Assembly (NCBI GenBank): GCA_017549105.1
Contig: JAFYVN010000006.1
Location: 219,228 to 283,227, forward strand
Origin: Clostridia bacterium
GTDB taxonomy: Bacteria; Bacillota; Clostridia; Oscillospirales; Acutalibacteraceae
DNA: 64,000 nt
Direction: 5' to 3'
Below, one piece after another: positions 36,115-43,498 of the stretch; the stretch's first letter is position 1, and each line of letters starts with the position of its first letter. Made by a program: the position numbers and the translations under genes. The notes under the pieces were generated by a model that worked only from the letters and a program-made list of their open reading frames with translations, did no database searches and had not been told where the DNA came from.

Positions 36115-36143
36115 ATTATAGCACGCAAAACGCTGTTTGTCAA
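36115..36143 (-). promoter_or_regulatory. consensus SigA promoter of the sdpRI-like operon
   Basis: Minus strand: TTGACA (36143-36138), 17-bp spacer, TATAAT (36120-36115). Confidence 0.85.
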
Positions 36144-36165
36144 GCTTTTTTGAAATTACGTATCC

Positions 36166-36194
36166 TTGCAATTTTTTTATCGGTATGCTATTAT
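36166..36194 (+). promoter_or_regulatory. SigA promoter of the alpha/beta hydrolase gene
   Basis: TTGCAA (36166-36171), 17-bp spacer, TATTAT (36189-36194), back to back with the sdpRI-like promoter. Confidence 0.6.
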
Positions 36195-36223
36195 AATATT
36201 ATATGAAAACAGGAGATGATTCG

Positions 36224-37159
36224 ATGAAAAAACGCAATGCCGCTTTGGGTATAGGACTTGCAGGCGCAATCGGATTTCTTTCGCTCGGTGCGGGCGGATT
36301 CAAGATGGGCTGTGTTGCAAACCGCAACAAAAAACCGCCTACCGACCCCAAAAGACTGCTCCGAACAGAAATCAGAAAAAAGAATAATGCTTATTTATTC
36401 TCTCACAACCCCGAGGATATTGAAATTATATCTCCCGACTCTCTCCGCCTCAGAGCGTGGTATGTTCCCGCAGAAAAAGATACAAAGCGTTTTGTAATCG
36501 CCATTCACGGCCACAACTGCAACGGCCCCGATGAATGCGGTCATCTTTTCGGTTTTTACCACGACGATATGGGTTTCAACTATCTTCTCCCCGACCTGAG
36601 AGGTCACGGCAGAAGCGACGGAAAATTCATCGGCTTCGGTGCGCTTGACTATAAGGATATCAACCTCTGGATTGATTATCTTATCGAACGTTTCGGTGAG
36701 GATATCGAGATTATGCTTCACGGAATTTCAATGGGTGCGGCAACATCTATGCTTGTCAACAACAACAATCCCCGCAACCAGGTAAAGCTCATTGTTGAGG
36801 ACTGCGGATTCACAGATGCCTACGAAGAAGTGAGGGCGGTTGTTTCGGGAATGTTCGGGTTCAGAAGCAGAATTGCCCCTGCCGCAACCAATGTTCTTTG
36901 CAAAGCAATCGCAAAATATGACCTCAGAAAGGATGCAACGCCGCTCGGCACAATGGCAAACGCAAAAAATCCCGTTCTTTTCATTCACGGAGAAGAAGAT
37001 ACCTTTGTTCCGTTTGAAATGTGTCAAGAGCTTTATGATGCCTGCCCCGCCCCTAAGGAAATTTTCACCGTTCCCGGTGCGGTTCACGCATACAGCTATT
37101 ATGACGCAAAAGAAGAATACGACGCAAAAGTGAAGGCGTTTATTGAGAAGTATATGTAA
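36224..37159 (+). CDS. membrane-anchored alpha/beta hydrolase
   Basis: 311 residues from the ATG at 36224 (GGAG 8 bp upstream). An N-terminal hydrophobic helix (GIGLAGAIGFLSLGAGGF) with a Cys nearby suggests an anchor. The fold shows IHGHNCN (oxyanion loop), PDLRGHGRSDG, nucleophile elbow HGISMGAAT, acid HGEEDTFVPF, and His in GAVHAYSY. This is the plan of cinnamoyl-ester, dipeptidyl or general serine esterases. Substrate unknown. Monocistronic, with its own promoter and terminator. Confidence 0.88.
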   Translation: MKKRNAALGIGLAGAIGFLSLGAGGFKMGCVANRNKKPPTDPKRLLRTEIRKKNNAYLFSHNPEDIEIISPDSLRLRAWYVPAEKDTKRFVIAIHGHNCNGPDECGHLFGFYHDDMGFNYLLPDLRGHGRSDGKFIGFGALDYKDINLWIDYLIERFGEDIEIMLHGISMGAATSMLVNNNNPRNQVKLIVEDCGFTDAYEEVRAVVSGMFGFRSRIAPAATNVLCKAIAKYDLRKDATPLGTMANAKNPVLFIHGEEDTFVPFEMCQELYDACPAPKEIFTVPGAVHAYSYYDAKEEYDAKVKAFIEKYM

Positions 37160-37164
37160 AAATA

Positions 37165-37196
37165 AAGAAGCTGCGGATTATCCGTAGCTTCTTTTA
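37165..37196. terminator. bidirectional rho-independent terminator
   Basis: A 13-bp stem with one G-U pair (AAGAAGCTGCGGA / TCCGTAGCTTCTT) with a 3-base loop, between the hydrolase and the convergent RHH gene. Confidence 0.8.
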
Positions 37197-37400
37197 CTCT
37201 ATTATAAGGTTTTTAACTCCGTGACTTAAAATGATATTAATCAGTTCATTTCTGGAATAATTTGTTTCAGCTGCTATTCTGTCAAGCTCTGATAAAGTAT
37301 CTTCTTTGATGCGAACGGAAATAAGACGGTTATAGTCTTCGCCCCTTTTTCTGATTTTTAATTTCTCGTTTTTAAAATCTTCAGCCAAAATGCTCACCAA
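37194..37400 (-). CDS. ribbon-helix-helix DNA-binding protein
   Basis: Up to 68 residues. NRLISVRIKEDTLSELDRIA gives the DNA-contacting strand and first helix, and NYSRNELINIILSHGV the second helix, as in CopG/Arc-type repressors. The start is uncertain: TTG 37400, GTG 37397, or TTG 37388 (the last has GGTG at a good distance). It is divergent from an XRE-type regulator across a region with a long inverted repeat. No toxin partner is visible. Confidence 0.72.
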   Translation of the reverse strand: MVSILAEDFKNEKLKIRKRGEDYNRLISVRIKEDTLSELDRIAAETNYSRNELINIILSHGVKNLIIE

Positions 37401-37419
37401 CTTTCAATATCATTTTAGC

Positions 37420-37449
37420 TTGACACAAATAATTTTTATATGATACAAT
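37420..37449 (+). promoter_or_regulatory. promoter of the XRE-type regulator
   Basis: TTGACA (37420-37425), 18-bp spacer, TACAAT (37444-37449). The -10 box lies inside the left arm of the inverted repeat. Confidence 0.7.
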
Positions 37450-37478
37450 ATGATATATAAATATGCATCATATTGTAT
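37443..37478. promoter_or_regulatory. 12-bp inverted repeat, likely operator
   Basis: ATACAATATGAT (37443-37454) is repeated inverted as ATCATATTGTAT (37467-37478) with a 12-bp gap. The repeat covers the -10 box and start point of the XRE promoter, so autoregulation is likely. Confidence 0.72.
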
Positions 37479-37511
37479 ATCAAAAGATTTTAGTGCGAAA
37501 GGGTAATATTA

Positions 37512-37772
37512 ATGCGTAAAGACAACACTTTTGAAATAATTCAAGAAAACAATCTTAAATTTCTTCGGGAAAGTCGGAGTCTGACGCAATCTCAACTCTG
37601 TTTGCACCTTCAACAATATAATTGTTACCTCGAACGAAGCACTTACTCCAAATACGAAACAGGAACAAGAGGCATACCTATAAACGTTTTGGTTTCTTTA
37701 TCATATTTTTTCAACACATCAATTGAATACATCATAGGAATCACAGAAAACCCTGCACCCGTCAGCGCATAA
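37512..37772 (+). CDS. XRE-family helix-turn-helix regulator
   Basis: An 86-residue single-domain protein. LKFLRESRSLTQSQLCLHLQ and ERSTYSKYETGTRGIPINVLVSLS are the Cro/CI-type helices 1-4, and IEYIIGITENP the usual C-terminal helix. AAAGGG lies 8 bp upstream of the ATG. No sensor domain. With the divergent RHH gene it forms a small regulatory island of unknown target, possibly a remnant of a mobile element, though no other element genes are present. Confidence 0.88.
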   Translation: MRKDNTFEIIQENNLKFLRESRSLTQSQLCLHLQQYNCYLERSTYSKYETGTRGIPINVLVSLSYFFNTSIEYIIGITENPAPVSA

Positions 37773-37802
37773 AAAAACCGACAGCCGTCACCGGTTGCCG
37801 GG
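37769..37802 (-). terminator. probable terminator of the PHP-domain gene
   Basis: Minus strand: CCGGCA pairs with TGTCGG (one G-U) and is followed by seven T. The same hairpin may also serve the XRE gene in the other direction, less well. Confidence 0.5.
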
Positions 37803-37816
37803 TTTTGGTTATTTCA

Positions 37817-39298
37817 TCAGAACGGATTGAAAAGTCTTTCAAATGTCACGGGGTTGTAGCCGAGCGCAAAATATTTGAATACCCAGATAATCGGGTTGGC
37901 TCTGAAGAAAATGAGGTCAACAACTGTTACAATGCTTCTGAGGAACCAGGGAAGGTCATAAACCTTCTTTGCAACCTCAACGGGAGCAAAATCTTCGCCT
38001 TCAACATTGAGAACGAACGGCTGTGAATAGCAGATGCCGTTTTCGCCCGTAATATAGAATCTTACATAAAGATAGGGTTCTTTAAGAAGAGCTGAATGAA
38101 GGTCAAGAGTTGCCGTGCCGTTTGCGATATCGCTTTCACGGAGAATAACATTGCCGTTTGAAACCCAGGTAATCTCGTTGAAATTTGTACCTTCGATTGT
38201 AATTGTGTCCTTATCCTGGTTAACTGTAACACGTGTTACCATCGGAGTGTTGTCAAGAAGATAGCTCTTTGAATCCTCAACATCCTTCTCAACGAAATCA
38301 GGCATTTCCTTCATACCGTTAAGCTCAACGCCGTTTGAATAGTGAGAAACCGAGAAATATTCACCCTTTTCAAGGCAGGTGCGGAATGCATCAACGCTCA
38401 ACTCGGGCATAAGCGACATTGTGTATGCATCATTGATTGAACGTTCATTGTGAGAATCCGCAAAACTATTGCACCAGGGTACAACACCGTTGGGAATTGT
38501 TTTCTGAAGAATCTGGTCATAGAGAATGCGGTCACAGCGTGTGTGGGCATCGGTTGCGCTGTTGATACCCATTCCGAGGCTTGAACCTGCATAATCCATA
38601 AACAGACGTGCAAACTTTGTTGCATAGTAATCATCAATGGGCTTGCCGACATAATTTTCGCTGTCCTTTTCGGGATAAACATACTCACCGACGTGGGAAA
38701 GGAACGAAATTCCGCCCGCTTCCATAACACCCTTTGAAGGTGTTTCGTAGTCACCGAAAACGCCCGCAAGACCCTGACCGTACTCGGAATAGTAACCCGT
38801 CAGGTGGCAGTCGGCAACAGGAGTTGCCATATTAAGCTCGATACCGAGAGGAATATCAATCATTCCGTTTTTGTGGGTTCTTGTTTGCGAAGGTGCGGTA
38901 CCGCTGATATACTGATTATAAAGCTCATCGCTGATAGGAACAACCGGCTCATTCTTTGTGCGCTCTTTCTTTATAAGACGCATAAGCGGAACAAGCTCGG
39001 GTTCTCTGTTCCAGCCTCGGTTAAGAGTGCCGTGGTCGGTAAGAGCAACAATATCAAAGTCAAGATCGTAATGCTTCTGCACGAACTCATCGATTTTGAG
39101 AAATCCGTCACTTGCAGTGGTATGGCAATGAAGCTGGGTTTTATAGGCTTCCCACTCATCCCATTCAACATCCGCATACGGATCGGTAATGACATAGTTT
39201 TTTTCGGAAATCTGAACATCGCCGGGGGTTGCGCTCATACCCATCATCGGGATAATCATAAGCGCCGCCAGAAGAATTGCCGTTAACTTTTTAATCAT
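37817..39298 (-). CDS. exported PHP-domain metal-dependent hydrolase
   Basis: A 493-residue protein with signal peptide (LTAILLAALMIIPMMGMSA). PHP metal-binding motifs follow: QLHCHTTASDG near 57, LTDHGT near 86, a His in SFLSHVGEY, and SATDAHTRCDR and FADSHNER later. These bind the three-metal centre of PHP phosphoesterases. The C-terminus has an Ig-like strand set (TVNQDKDTITIEGTNF) and an amphipathic, hydrophobic tail. PHP enzymes are normally cytoplasmic, so an exported one is notable. It lies 14 bp after the GDPD gene, pairing two phosphodiester or phosphate-ester enzymes. Confidence 0.85.
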   Translation of the reverse strand: MIKKLTAILLAALMIIPMMGMSATPGDVQISEKNYVITDPYADVEWDEWEAYKTQLHCHTTASDGFLKIDEFVQKHYDLDFDIVALTDHGTLNRGWNREPELVPLMRLIKKERTKNEPVVPISDELYNQYISGTAPSQTRTHKNGMIDIPLGIELNMATPVADCHLTGYYSEYGQGLAGVFGDYETPSKGVMEAGGISFLSHVGEYVYPEKDSENYVGKPIDDYYATKFARLFMDYAGSSLGMGINSATDAHTRCDRILYDQILQKTIPNGVVPWCNSFADSHNERSINDAYTMSLMPELSVDAFRTCLEKGEYFSVSHYSNGVELNGMKEMPDFVEKDVEDSKSYLLDNTPMVTRVTVNQDKDTITIEGTNFNEITWVSNGNVILRESDIANGTATLDLHSALLKEPYLYVRFYITGENGICYSQPFVLNVEGEDFAPVEVAKKVYDLPWFLRSIVTVVDLIFFRANPIIWVFKYFALGYNPVTFERLFNPF

Positions 39299-39312
39299 TT
39301 TTTATGCTCCTT

Positions 39313-40125
39313 TCAGGGAATGATTCTGTTGGTTGTTATATAGTTCACACCAAGAAATGTGAGAATATCCATCAGCGGAAGAAAATCGACCGTCCACGCC
39401 GCAAGAGTTATACCCTCCTGCTTTGCCGTCTTTATCATCCTGTAGTTGACAAGCTTCTTGTGGTTAAAAGCGATTGCCAGATTATTATTTTTTGCAAATT
39501 CAACCGTACTTTCATCACCTTTTGAAACGAGGTACCAAAGCTCAATTTCCGGATCAAGTCTTCGGAGTTCTTTGATTCTGTCGGAATTGAAATCAATGAT
39601 AAGAATATCTTCATTGCCCGACATTCTGATAACATTAAGCAGTCCTCTCATATCTTCAGGCTCACCGCCCTTGACCTCAATCATCGGACGCATCGAATAT
39701 CTTCTGCATATAGCAATTGCATCTTCAAGCGTGATGATTTTTTCGTCAGGGTAATTTTTAATACCGTTTCCTTTGTCGATTCTGAGTTTTGAAATCTCTT
39801 CGTATGTAAAAGAACTTACTTCTCCCTCACCATCAGTCATTCTGTCAACGGTATCATCATGCATAAGAACCCACACACCGTCTGAAGTGGGCACAATATC
39901 AAATTCAGCGGCATAATATCCCGCCTTTCCGGCTTGTTCAAGAGCGGCTGCAGTATTTTCAGGCGCAACGGAAGAAAGTCCTCTGTGTGCTGTAAGATGA
40001 TATTCCTTATTTGTCAGTGCCGAAACCGAAAAACGTGCATTCACGGTATCCACCGCATTCGCATACACGGCAATCAGCGCAATTATGACACATATCGAAA
40101 TTACCGCTTTTATTATTTTTTTCAT
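39313..40125 (-). CDS. exported glycerophosphodiester phosphodiesterase
   Basis: 270 residues from the ATG at 40125 (GGA 8 bp upstream). An N-terminal membrane or signal helix (AVISICVIIALIAVYANAV) precedes a TIM-barrel with HRGLSSVAPENT, AEFDIVPTSDG and MHDDTVDRMT, which hold the catalytic histidines and the metal-binding Glu/Asp. It should cleave glycerophosphodiesters, such as deacylated phospholipids or teichoic acid, to glycerol 3-phosphate at the outer membrane face. First gene of a two-gene unit with the PHP gene. Confidence 0.92.
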   Translation of the reverse strand: MKKIIKAVISICVIIALIAVYANAVDTVNARFSVSALTNKEYHLTAHRGLSSVAPENTAAALEQAGKAGYYAAEFDIVPTSDGVWVLMHDDTVDRMTDGEGEVSSFTYEEISKLRIDKGNGIKNYPDEKIITLEDAIAICRRYSMRPMIEVKGGEPEDMRGLLNVIRMSGNEDILIIDFNSDRIKELRRLDPEIELWYLVSKGDESTVEFAKNNNLAIAFNHKKLVNYRMIKTAKQEGITLAAWTVDFLPLMDILTFLGVNYITTNRIIP

Positions 40126-40145
40126 TGTTATCTTCCTTTTTATCA

Positions 40146-40174
40146 ATAATATCACATCTGTTGATAAACGACAA
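40146..40174 (-). promoter_or_regulatory. promoter of the GDPD-PHP unit
   Basis: Minus strand: TTGTCG (40174-40169), 17-bp spacer, TATTAT (40151-40146). Confidence 0.6.
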
Positions 40175-40187
40175 CATTTTTTAATTC

Positions 40188-41456
40188 TTATACATATTCT
40201 TTCACATCGTTATCATAATGTCCCGAATCCTGAAAACCGTTTTCTGTGCGGATGCATTCGCCCCACTTGCGTGCAATTTCTTCATAGGAATCTTTATAGA
40301 CATTCACTCTCTCAAAGCCGTCTTTACTGCCTCTGAGACACCAATCTGAGCTCCACATTCCGTGACCCGTTGCCTTATAGGTCCAGAGGAACCAGCTGTA
40401 ATCGGCTTTATCGAGAGTATTGAAACAATTCTCCCAGGTTGTTTTCTGATGAGGATAGAATTCGCCCATCATCATAGGCACATCGGCATAAACAAACTTT
40501 GTGAACCACGCAAAAAGATTGAAGATGAAGTTTGAATTGTTATAAAAATGCACCTGATAGACAACATTGTTCCAGCCCTTTGTCCATGCCATAGGCAGAG
40601 CAATTGCAGTCCAGATTGCTTCCATTGTGATTATGTGTTCTTCGTCAACCGCACGAACAGTATCGTAAAGACGGGTATATATCATTTCATTGTTGATTCT
40701 TCTCTGGATTTCGCCCGCATCAACGTCGCACATCGGCTCATTGAGAAGATCATACATTGCAACAGCAGGATTTCCCTTGAAGCGTTTGGCAATCTCCGTC
40801 CAGAGTTCATCGGTCAGCTCACGGTATCTTTCGCCCTGCTCCGTGTCATCATAAAGACCGCACGAACCCTTCTTGCCGTTATGCGGTGCATCGCTCTGAT
40901 AACCAACTGCACCGTGCATATCGAGAACAACGTAAAGTCTGCGCTTTGAACACTCCTCAACAACCCACTCAAGGCGCGAAAAATCCCACTCGCCATTTTC
41001 GTCAAGGATTTTTCTGCCGTTATCGTCATAGTAAAAATTTCTGTACCAGAACGGCACACGTACGCTGTTGAAGCCCATCGCTTTGATTTGGTCAAGGTCA
41101 TATTCGGTTATCCAGTTATCCATATAGCCATTGACAAGCTCATATGCCTTTTCTTCGCCGAAACGTTCGGTGAGAACTTCAAAAATCGTATAATGGTCAA
41201 GATCATCCTCATAAGGGCAAAGCCAACCCTCCCATATCATCCACGCACCGAGATTAACACCCTTCAGACGGATTTTTTCGCCCTTGCGGTTAACAAGATT
41301 CTGACCGCTTGTTGTGAGAAAATCTTCGTCGGTAAACCCGCCCCTCACAGCGTCGGAAGGCGTTGCGGGTTCATCTGCAAAAGCAAACGAACAGACCGAA
41401 AAAACGGTTGCTGCCGCAAGGATACAGGAAACAATCTTCTTGAATACTTTTTTCAT
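40188..41456 (-). CDS. secreted glycoside hydrolase family 5 enzyme
   Basis: A 422-residue protein with signal peptide (ILAAATVFSVCSFAFA). The barrel has GVNLGAWMIWEGW, VRVPFWYRN, VVLDMHGAVG, the acid/base Glu in YDLLNEP and the nucleophile Glu in MMGEFYPH. This is the layout of GH5 exo- or endo-beta-glucanases. No carbohydrate-binding module or dockerin is seen. AAAGGGG precedes the ATG. It has its own promoter. With the GH30 enzyme it suggests use of plant or fungal beta-glucans. Confidence 0.9.
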   Translation of the reverse strand: MKKVFKKIVSCILAAATVFSVCSFAFADEPATPSDAVRGGFTDEDFLTTSGQNLVNRKGEKIRLKGVNLGAWMIWEGWLCPYEDDLDHYTIFEVLTERFGEEKAYELVNGYMDNWITEYDLDQIKAMGFNSVRVPFWYRNFYYDDNGRKILDENGEWDFSRLEWVVEECSKRRLYVVLDMHGAVGYQSDAPHNGKKGSCGLYDDTEQGERYRELTDELWTEIAKRFKGNPAVAMYDLLNEPMCDVDAGEIQRRINNEMIYTRLYDTVRAVDEEHIITMEAIWTAIALPMAWTKGWNNVVYQVHFYNNSNFIFNLFAWFTKFVYADVPMMMGEFYPHQKTTWENCFNTLDKADYSWFLWTYKATGHGMWSSDWCLRGSKDGFERVNVYKDSYEEIARKWGECIRTENGFQDSGHYDNDVKEYV

Positions 41457-41488
41457 AACAAATCCCCTTTCGGATTTTTTACGGCTTT

Positions 41489-41517
41489 ATTATAACGTAA
41501 TTTCTTTCCAAAATCAA
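41489..41517 (-). promoter_or_regulatory. SigA promoter of the GH5 gene
   Basis: Minus strand: TTGATT (41517-41512), 17-bp spacer, TATAAT (41494-41489). Confidence 0.7.
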
Positions 41518-41535
41518 ATGCTTTTACAGAAACTT

Positions 41536-41578
41536 TCCAAAAAACGACGGCACAGTCTGAAATGACTGTGCCGTCGTT
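41536..41578 (-). terminator. strong rho-independent terminator of the SOS-type gene
   Basis: A perfect 15-bp stem (AACGACGGCACAGTC / GACTGTGCCGTCGTT) with a 6-base loop, followed on the minus strand by six T. Confidence 0.9.
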
Positions 41579-41602
41579 ATGCAATAAAATCTGAAAGCAA
41601 TT

Positions 41603-41878
41603 TTACGCAACAAAATATGCAGCATCGGTATTCTCAACAACTCTGAGAACGGGTTCTTCAAAACAAGCATCTTCGGGTGCTCTCATCTGAACCCTTGCGC
41701 TGTATTGCCTCGCAGCTTCTCTCTGCTTGCGGAGTCTGCGGTTGCGAAGGTGAATTCTGATTGCTCTTGCAAGCTTAACCTCAAAAGCAACAACCTTCTT
41801 TTCGTTGATAAATCCTATTATAAGCAGTACTACTGCTGCCAATTCAAAAAATGTTTTGATTATTTCTGCAAATGCCAT
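41603..41878 (-). CDS. small membrane protein under LexA-type control (candidate SOS effector)
   Basis: 91 residues from the ATG at 41878; AGGAGG 8 bp upstream decides this start over the longer open frame to 42055, which runs back through the operator region. Residues about 8-24 form one hydrophobic helix (FELAAVVLLIIGFI). A strongly basic stretch follows (residues 36-62, many Arg), then a short acidic tail ending in AAYFVA, a hydrophobic end that could be a protease recognition tag. The promoter carries LexA-like boxes. SOS-induced division inhibitors of Gram-positives (YneA type) are similarly short with one membrane helix, but YneA has a LysM domain and this protein does not. Function is inferred from regulation and shape only. 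Confidence 0.75.
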   Translation of the reverse strand: MAFAEIIKTFFELAAVVLLIIGFINEKKVVAFEVKLARAIRIHLRNRRLRKQREAARQYSARVQMRAPEDACFEEPVLRVVENTDAAYFVA

Positions 41879-41907
41879 TGTCAAGTCCTCCTTAATCAAA
41901 CAAACAT

Positions 41908-41992
41908 TAAACATTTGTTCTGTGTGAATTATTATAGCAAACAAACATTCGTTTGTCAATACATTTGTTCGGATTTTCCGAACATTTTTTCG
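41908..41992 (-). promoter_or_regulatory. four LexA (DinR)-like operator boxes
   Basis: Compared with the Bacillus-type consensus CGAACRNRYGTTYG, read on the minus strand: AGAACAAATGTTTA (41921-41908), CAAACGAATGTTTG (41955-41942), CGAACAAATGTATT (41971-41958) and CGAAAAAATGTTCG (41992-41979). Mismatches are two, one, two and one. The first overlaps the start-point region, the second fills the promoter spacer, the third abuts the -35 box, the fourth lies upstream. Confidence 0.8.
41931..41959 (-). promoter_or_regulatory. consensus SigA promoter of the candidate SOS gene
   Basis: Minus strand: TTGACA (41959-41954), exactly 17 bp, TATAAT (41936-41931). A perfect promoter that needs tight repression, in line with the boxes over it. 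Confidence 0.88.
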
Positions 41993-42011
41993 TTTTGTTT
42001 TTTGCAGTTTT

Positions 42012-42040
42012 ATTTTACCACAATATATATGTACTGTCAA
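42012..42040 (-). promoter_or_regulatory. possible second, upstream promoter
   Basis: Minus strand: TTGACA (42040-42035), 17-bp spacer, TAAAAT (42017-42012). A transcript from it would run through all four LexA-like boxes before reaching the gene. Confidence 0.55.
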
Positions 42041-42055
42041 GCATTGCGACCACAA

Positions 42056-42268
42056 TTTGTGCTGTTCGACATAATCTGCGATTTTTCTGCAAAGTATTTT
42101 ATTTCACATTCACAAGCCGTTTTTTGCTCTGATATTTTTCATCCTGCACCTCTCAACTTTCTGTTTGTAGCGGTTGATTTACCTTACATCTGCATTATAC
42201 AGCGCTATATGTCCAATAAAACTCCCTTTTAAGTCTATTCGCAAAAATTAATATTATTCCTCAAATCA
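42056..42268. other. intergenic stretch without a recognised gene
   Basis: The 450-bp gap from 41879 to 42328 holds the control region to its left and the promoter at 42269 to its right. In this middle part I see no credible reading frame with a ribosome site, no stable hairpin and no repeat. Confidence 0.6.
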
Positions 42269-42297
42269 TTGACAAAAAAACCGGGCAGCAATATAAT
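42269..42297 (+). promoter_or_regulatory. consensus SigA promoter of the phosphoesterase-acetyltransferase unit
   Basis: TTGACA (42269-42274), exactly 17 bp, TATAAT (42292-42297), then AAGGTGG before the ATG at 42329. Confidence 0.85.
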
Positions 42298-42328
42298 TGA
42301 TTTATTATAATTCAAAGGTGGTTATCAA

Positions 42329-43489
42329 ATGTATAAAGCATGGGGATTTGTGCGTCAGACAGCAATCAAGGCGTATCTTGCTGCAGCAAATGCTGTTTAC
42401 GGTATGACCGGCGGCAAAAAACCGGGCTTGCTCTATTGCAAAGCAGACAAATCGCACAGAATCAAAACCGATGTTAAAATAATCTCAGAAGACAAAAATT
42501 CAACAACAATCGCAAAGGTTGACAAAAACGGCAATCCGACAGACGAAAATTTTGTTATCGTAACAACAACAGACCTTCATTTCAGCGATGATAATGCTCA
42601 GAACAGGAAGGTCGTTGAATATTTCACCAGACACATCAAAGAGGTAAAACCCGACCTTGTTATTCTTACGGGTGACGTTATCCTTGGCAAATTTCAGCAG
42701 ATTGAGGCAATTCAGTTTGCGCAGATGATGGAAGAAATCGGCGTTTACTGGGCGGCTGTTTTCGGCAACCACGAAACACGTGAGGACAGAGGTTTCTATA
42801 AATGGCTCCTTATGAAGAGTTTCACCGACTATGACCATTGCCTTTGCAAATTCGGTCCGGAAGAGCTTTTCGGCTATGGCAACTATACAATAAATATCCT
42901 TGGCAAGGGCGACAGACACAGACAGACGCTTTTCCTCTTCGACTCGGGCAGAGATATGCTTGAAAGAGATAAAAAAGCTTACGGTATCCCTGCCGATGTC
43001 AAAGGCTATGACTTCCTCAAAAAAGAGCAGATTGAATTCTACAAAAAAGAAACCGATGCTCTTATGAAGAAATACGGTCACGCAGATTCGATGATGCATA
43101 TGCACATTGCATTCCCTGAATTTGCAGATGTCTTCAAGGAAGTTGAAGGCGGAAGATATGCACCGACGGGTGAATACGAAATCCTCTATGGTGAGCAGTG
43201 GGAAAGCGTAGGCTGTTCGCCCTACAACAGCGGAATGTTTGCCGCAATTGAAGAAAAGGGTACAACCAAGGCGGTTTTTGTCGGTCACGACCACGTCAAC
43301 GACTGGTGCGCACTCTACAAAGGCGTTTATTTTGTATACAACCTTCCCGGCGGTTATCTTTACCACCACGGCACAAACTTCGGTCTGCCTGAAAGCGAAT
43401 GGGTGCTTGGTGTTACCGTAACAACACTCAAAGGCGACGGCACTCTTGACATCAAGCCGAGATACAGCCGTATGTTTCTTGAAAACTGA
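42329..43489 (+). CDS. calcineurin-like metallophosphoesterase
   Basis: A 386-residue protein. Metal-ligand motifs: TTDLHF near 81, LTGDVI near 113, FGNHETR near 146, a His in MMHMHIAF near 253, and VGHDHVN near 323. The N-terminus (KAWGFVRQTAIKAYLAAANAVYG) is amphipathic, not a clear signal peptide. It is a paralogue of the protein at 29617-30750 without its C-terminal anchor. Substrate unknown. It starts a two-gene unit with a sugar acetyltransferase 9 bp downstream. Confidence 0.85.
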   Translation: MYKAWGFVRQTAIKAYLAAANAVYGMTGGKKPGLLYCKADKSHRIKTDVKIISEDKNSTTIAKVDKNGNPTDENFVIVTTTDLHFSDDNAQNRKVVEYFTRHIKEVKPDLVILTGDVILGKFQQIEAIQFAQMMEEIGVYWAAVFGNHETREDRGFYKWLLMKSFTDYDHCLCKFGPEELFGYGNYTINILGKGDRHRQTLFLFDSGRDMLERDKKAYGIPADVKGYDFLKKEQIEFYKKETDALMKKYGHADSMMHMHIAFPEFADVFKEVEGGRYAPTGEYEILYGEQWESVGCSPYNSGMFAAIEEKGTTKAVFVGHDHVNDWCALYKGVYFVYNLPGGYLYHHGTNFGLPESEWVLGVTVTTLKGDGTLDIKPRYSRMFLEN

Positions 43490-43498
43490 GGTGCATCT

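Noticed and set aside
41956-41985. A nine-residue leader peptide in the upstream transcript of the SOS-type gene
   Set aside because: It has no ribosome site and is made largely of operator sequence.
41879-42055. N-terminal extension of the 91-residue SOS-type protein
   Set aside because: The frame is open but runs through promoter and LexA-like boxes, and AGGAGG points to the ATG at 41878.
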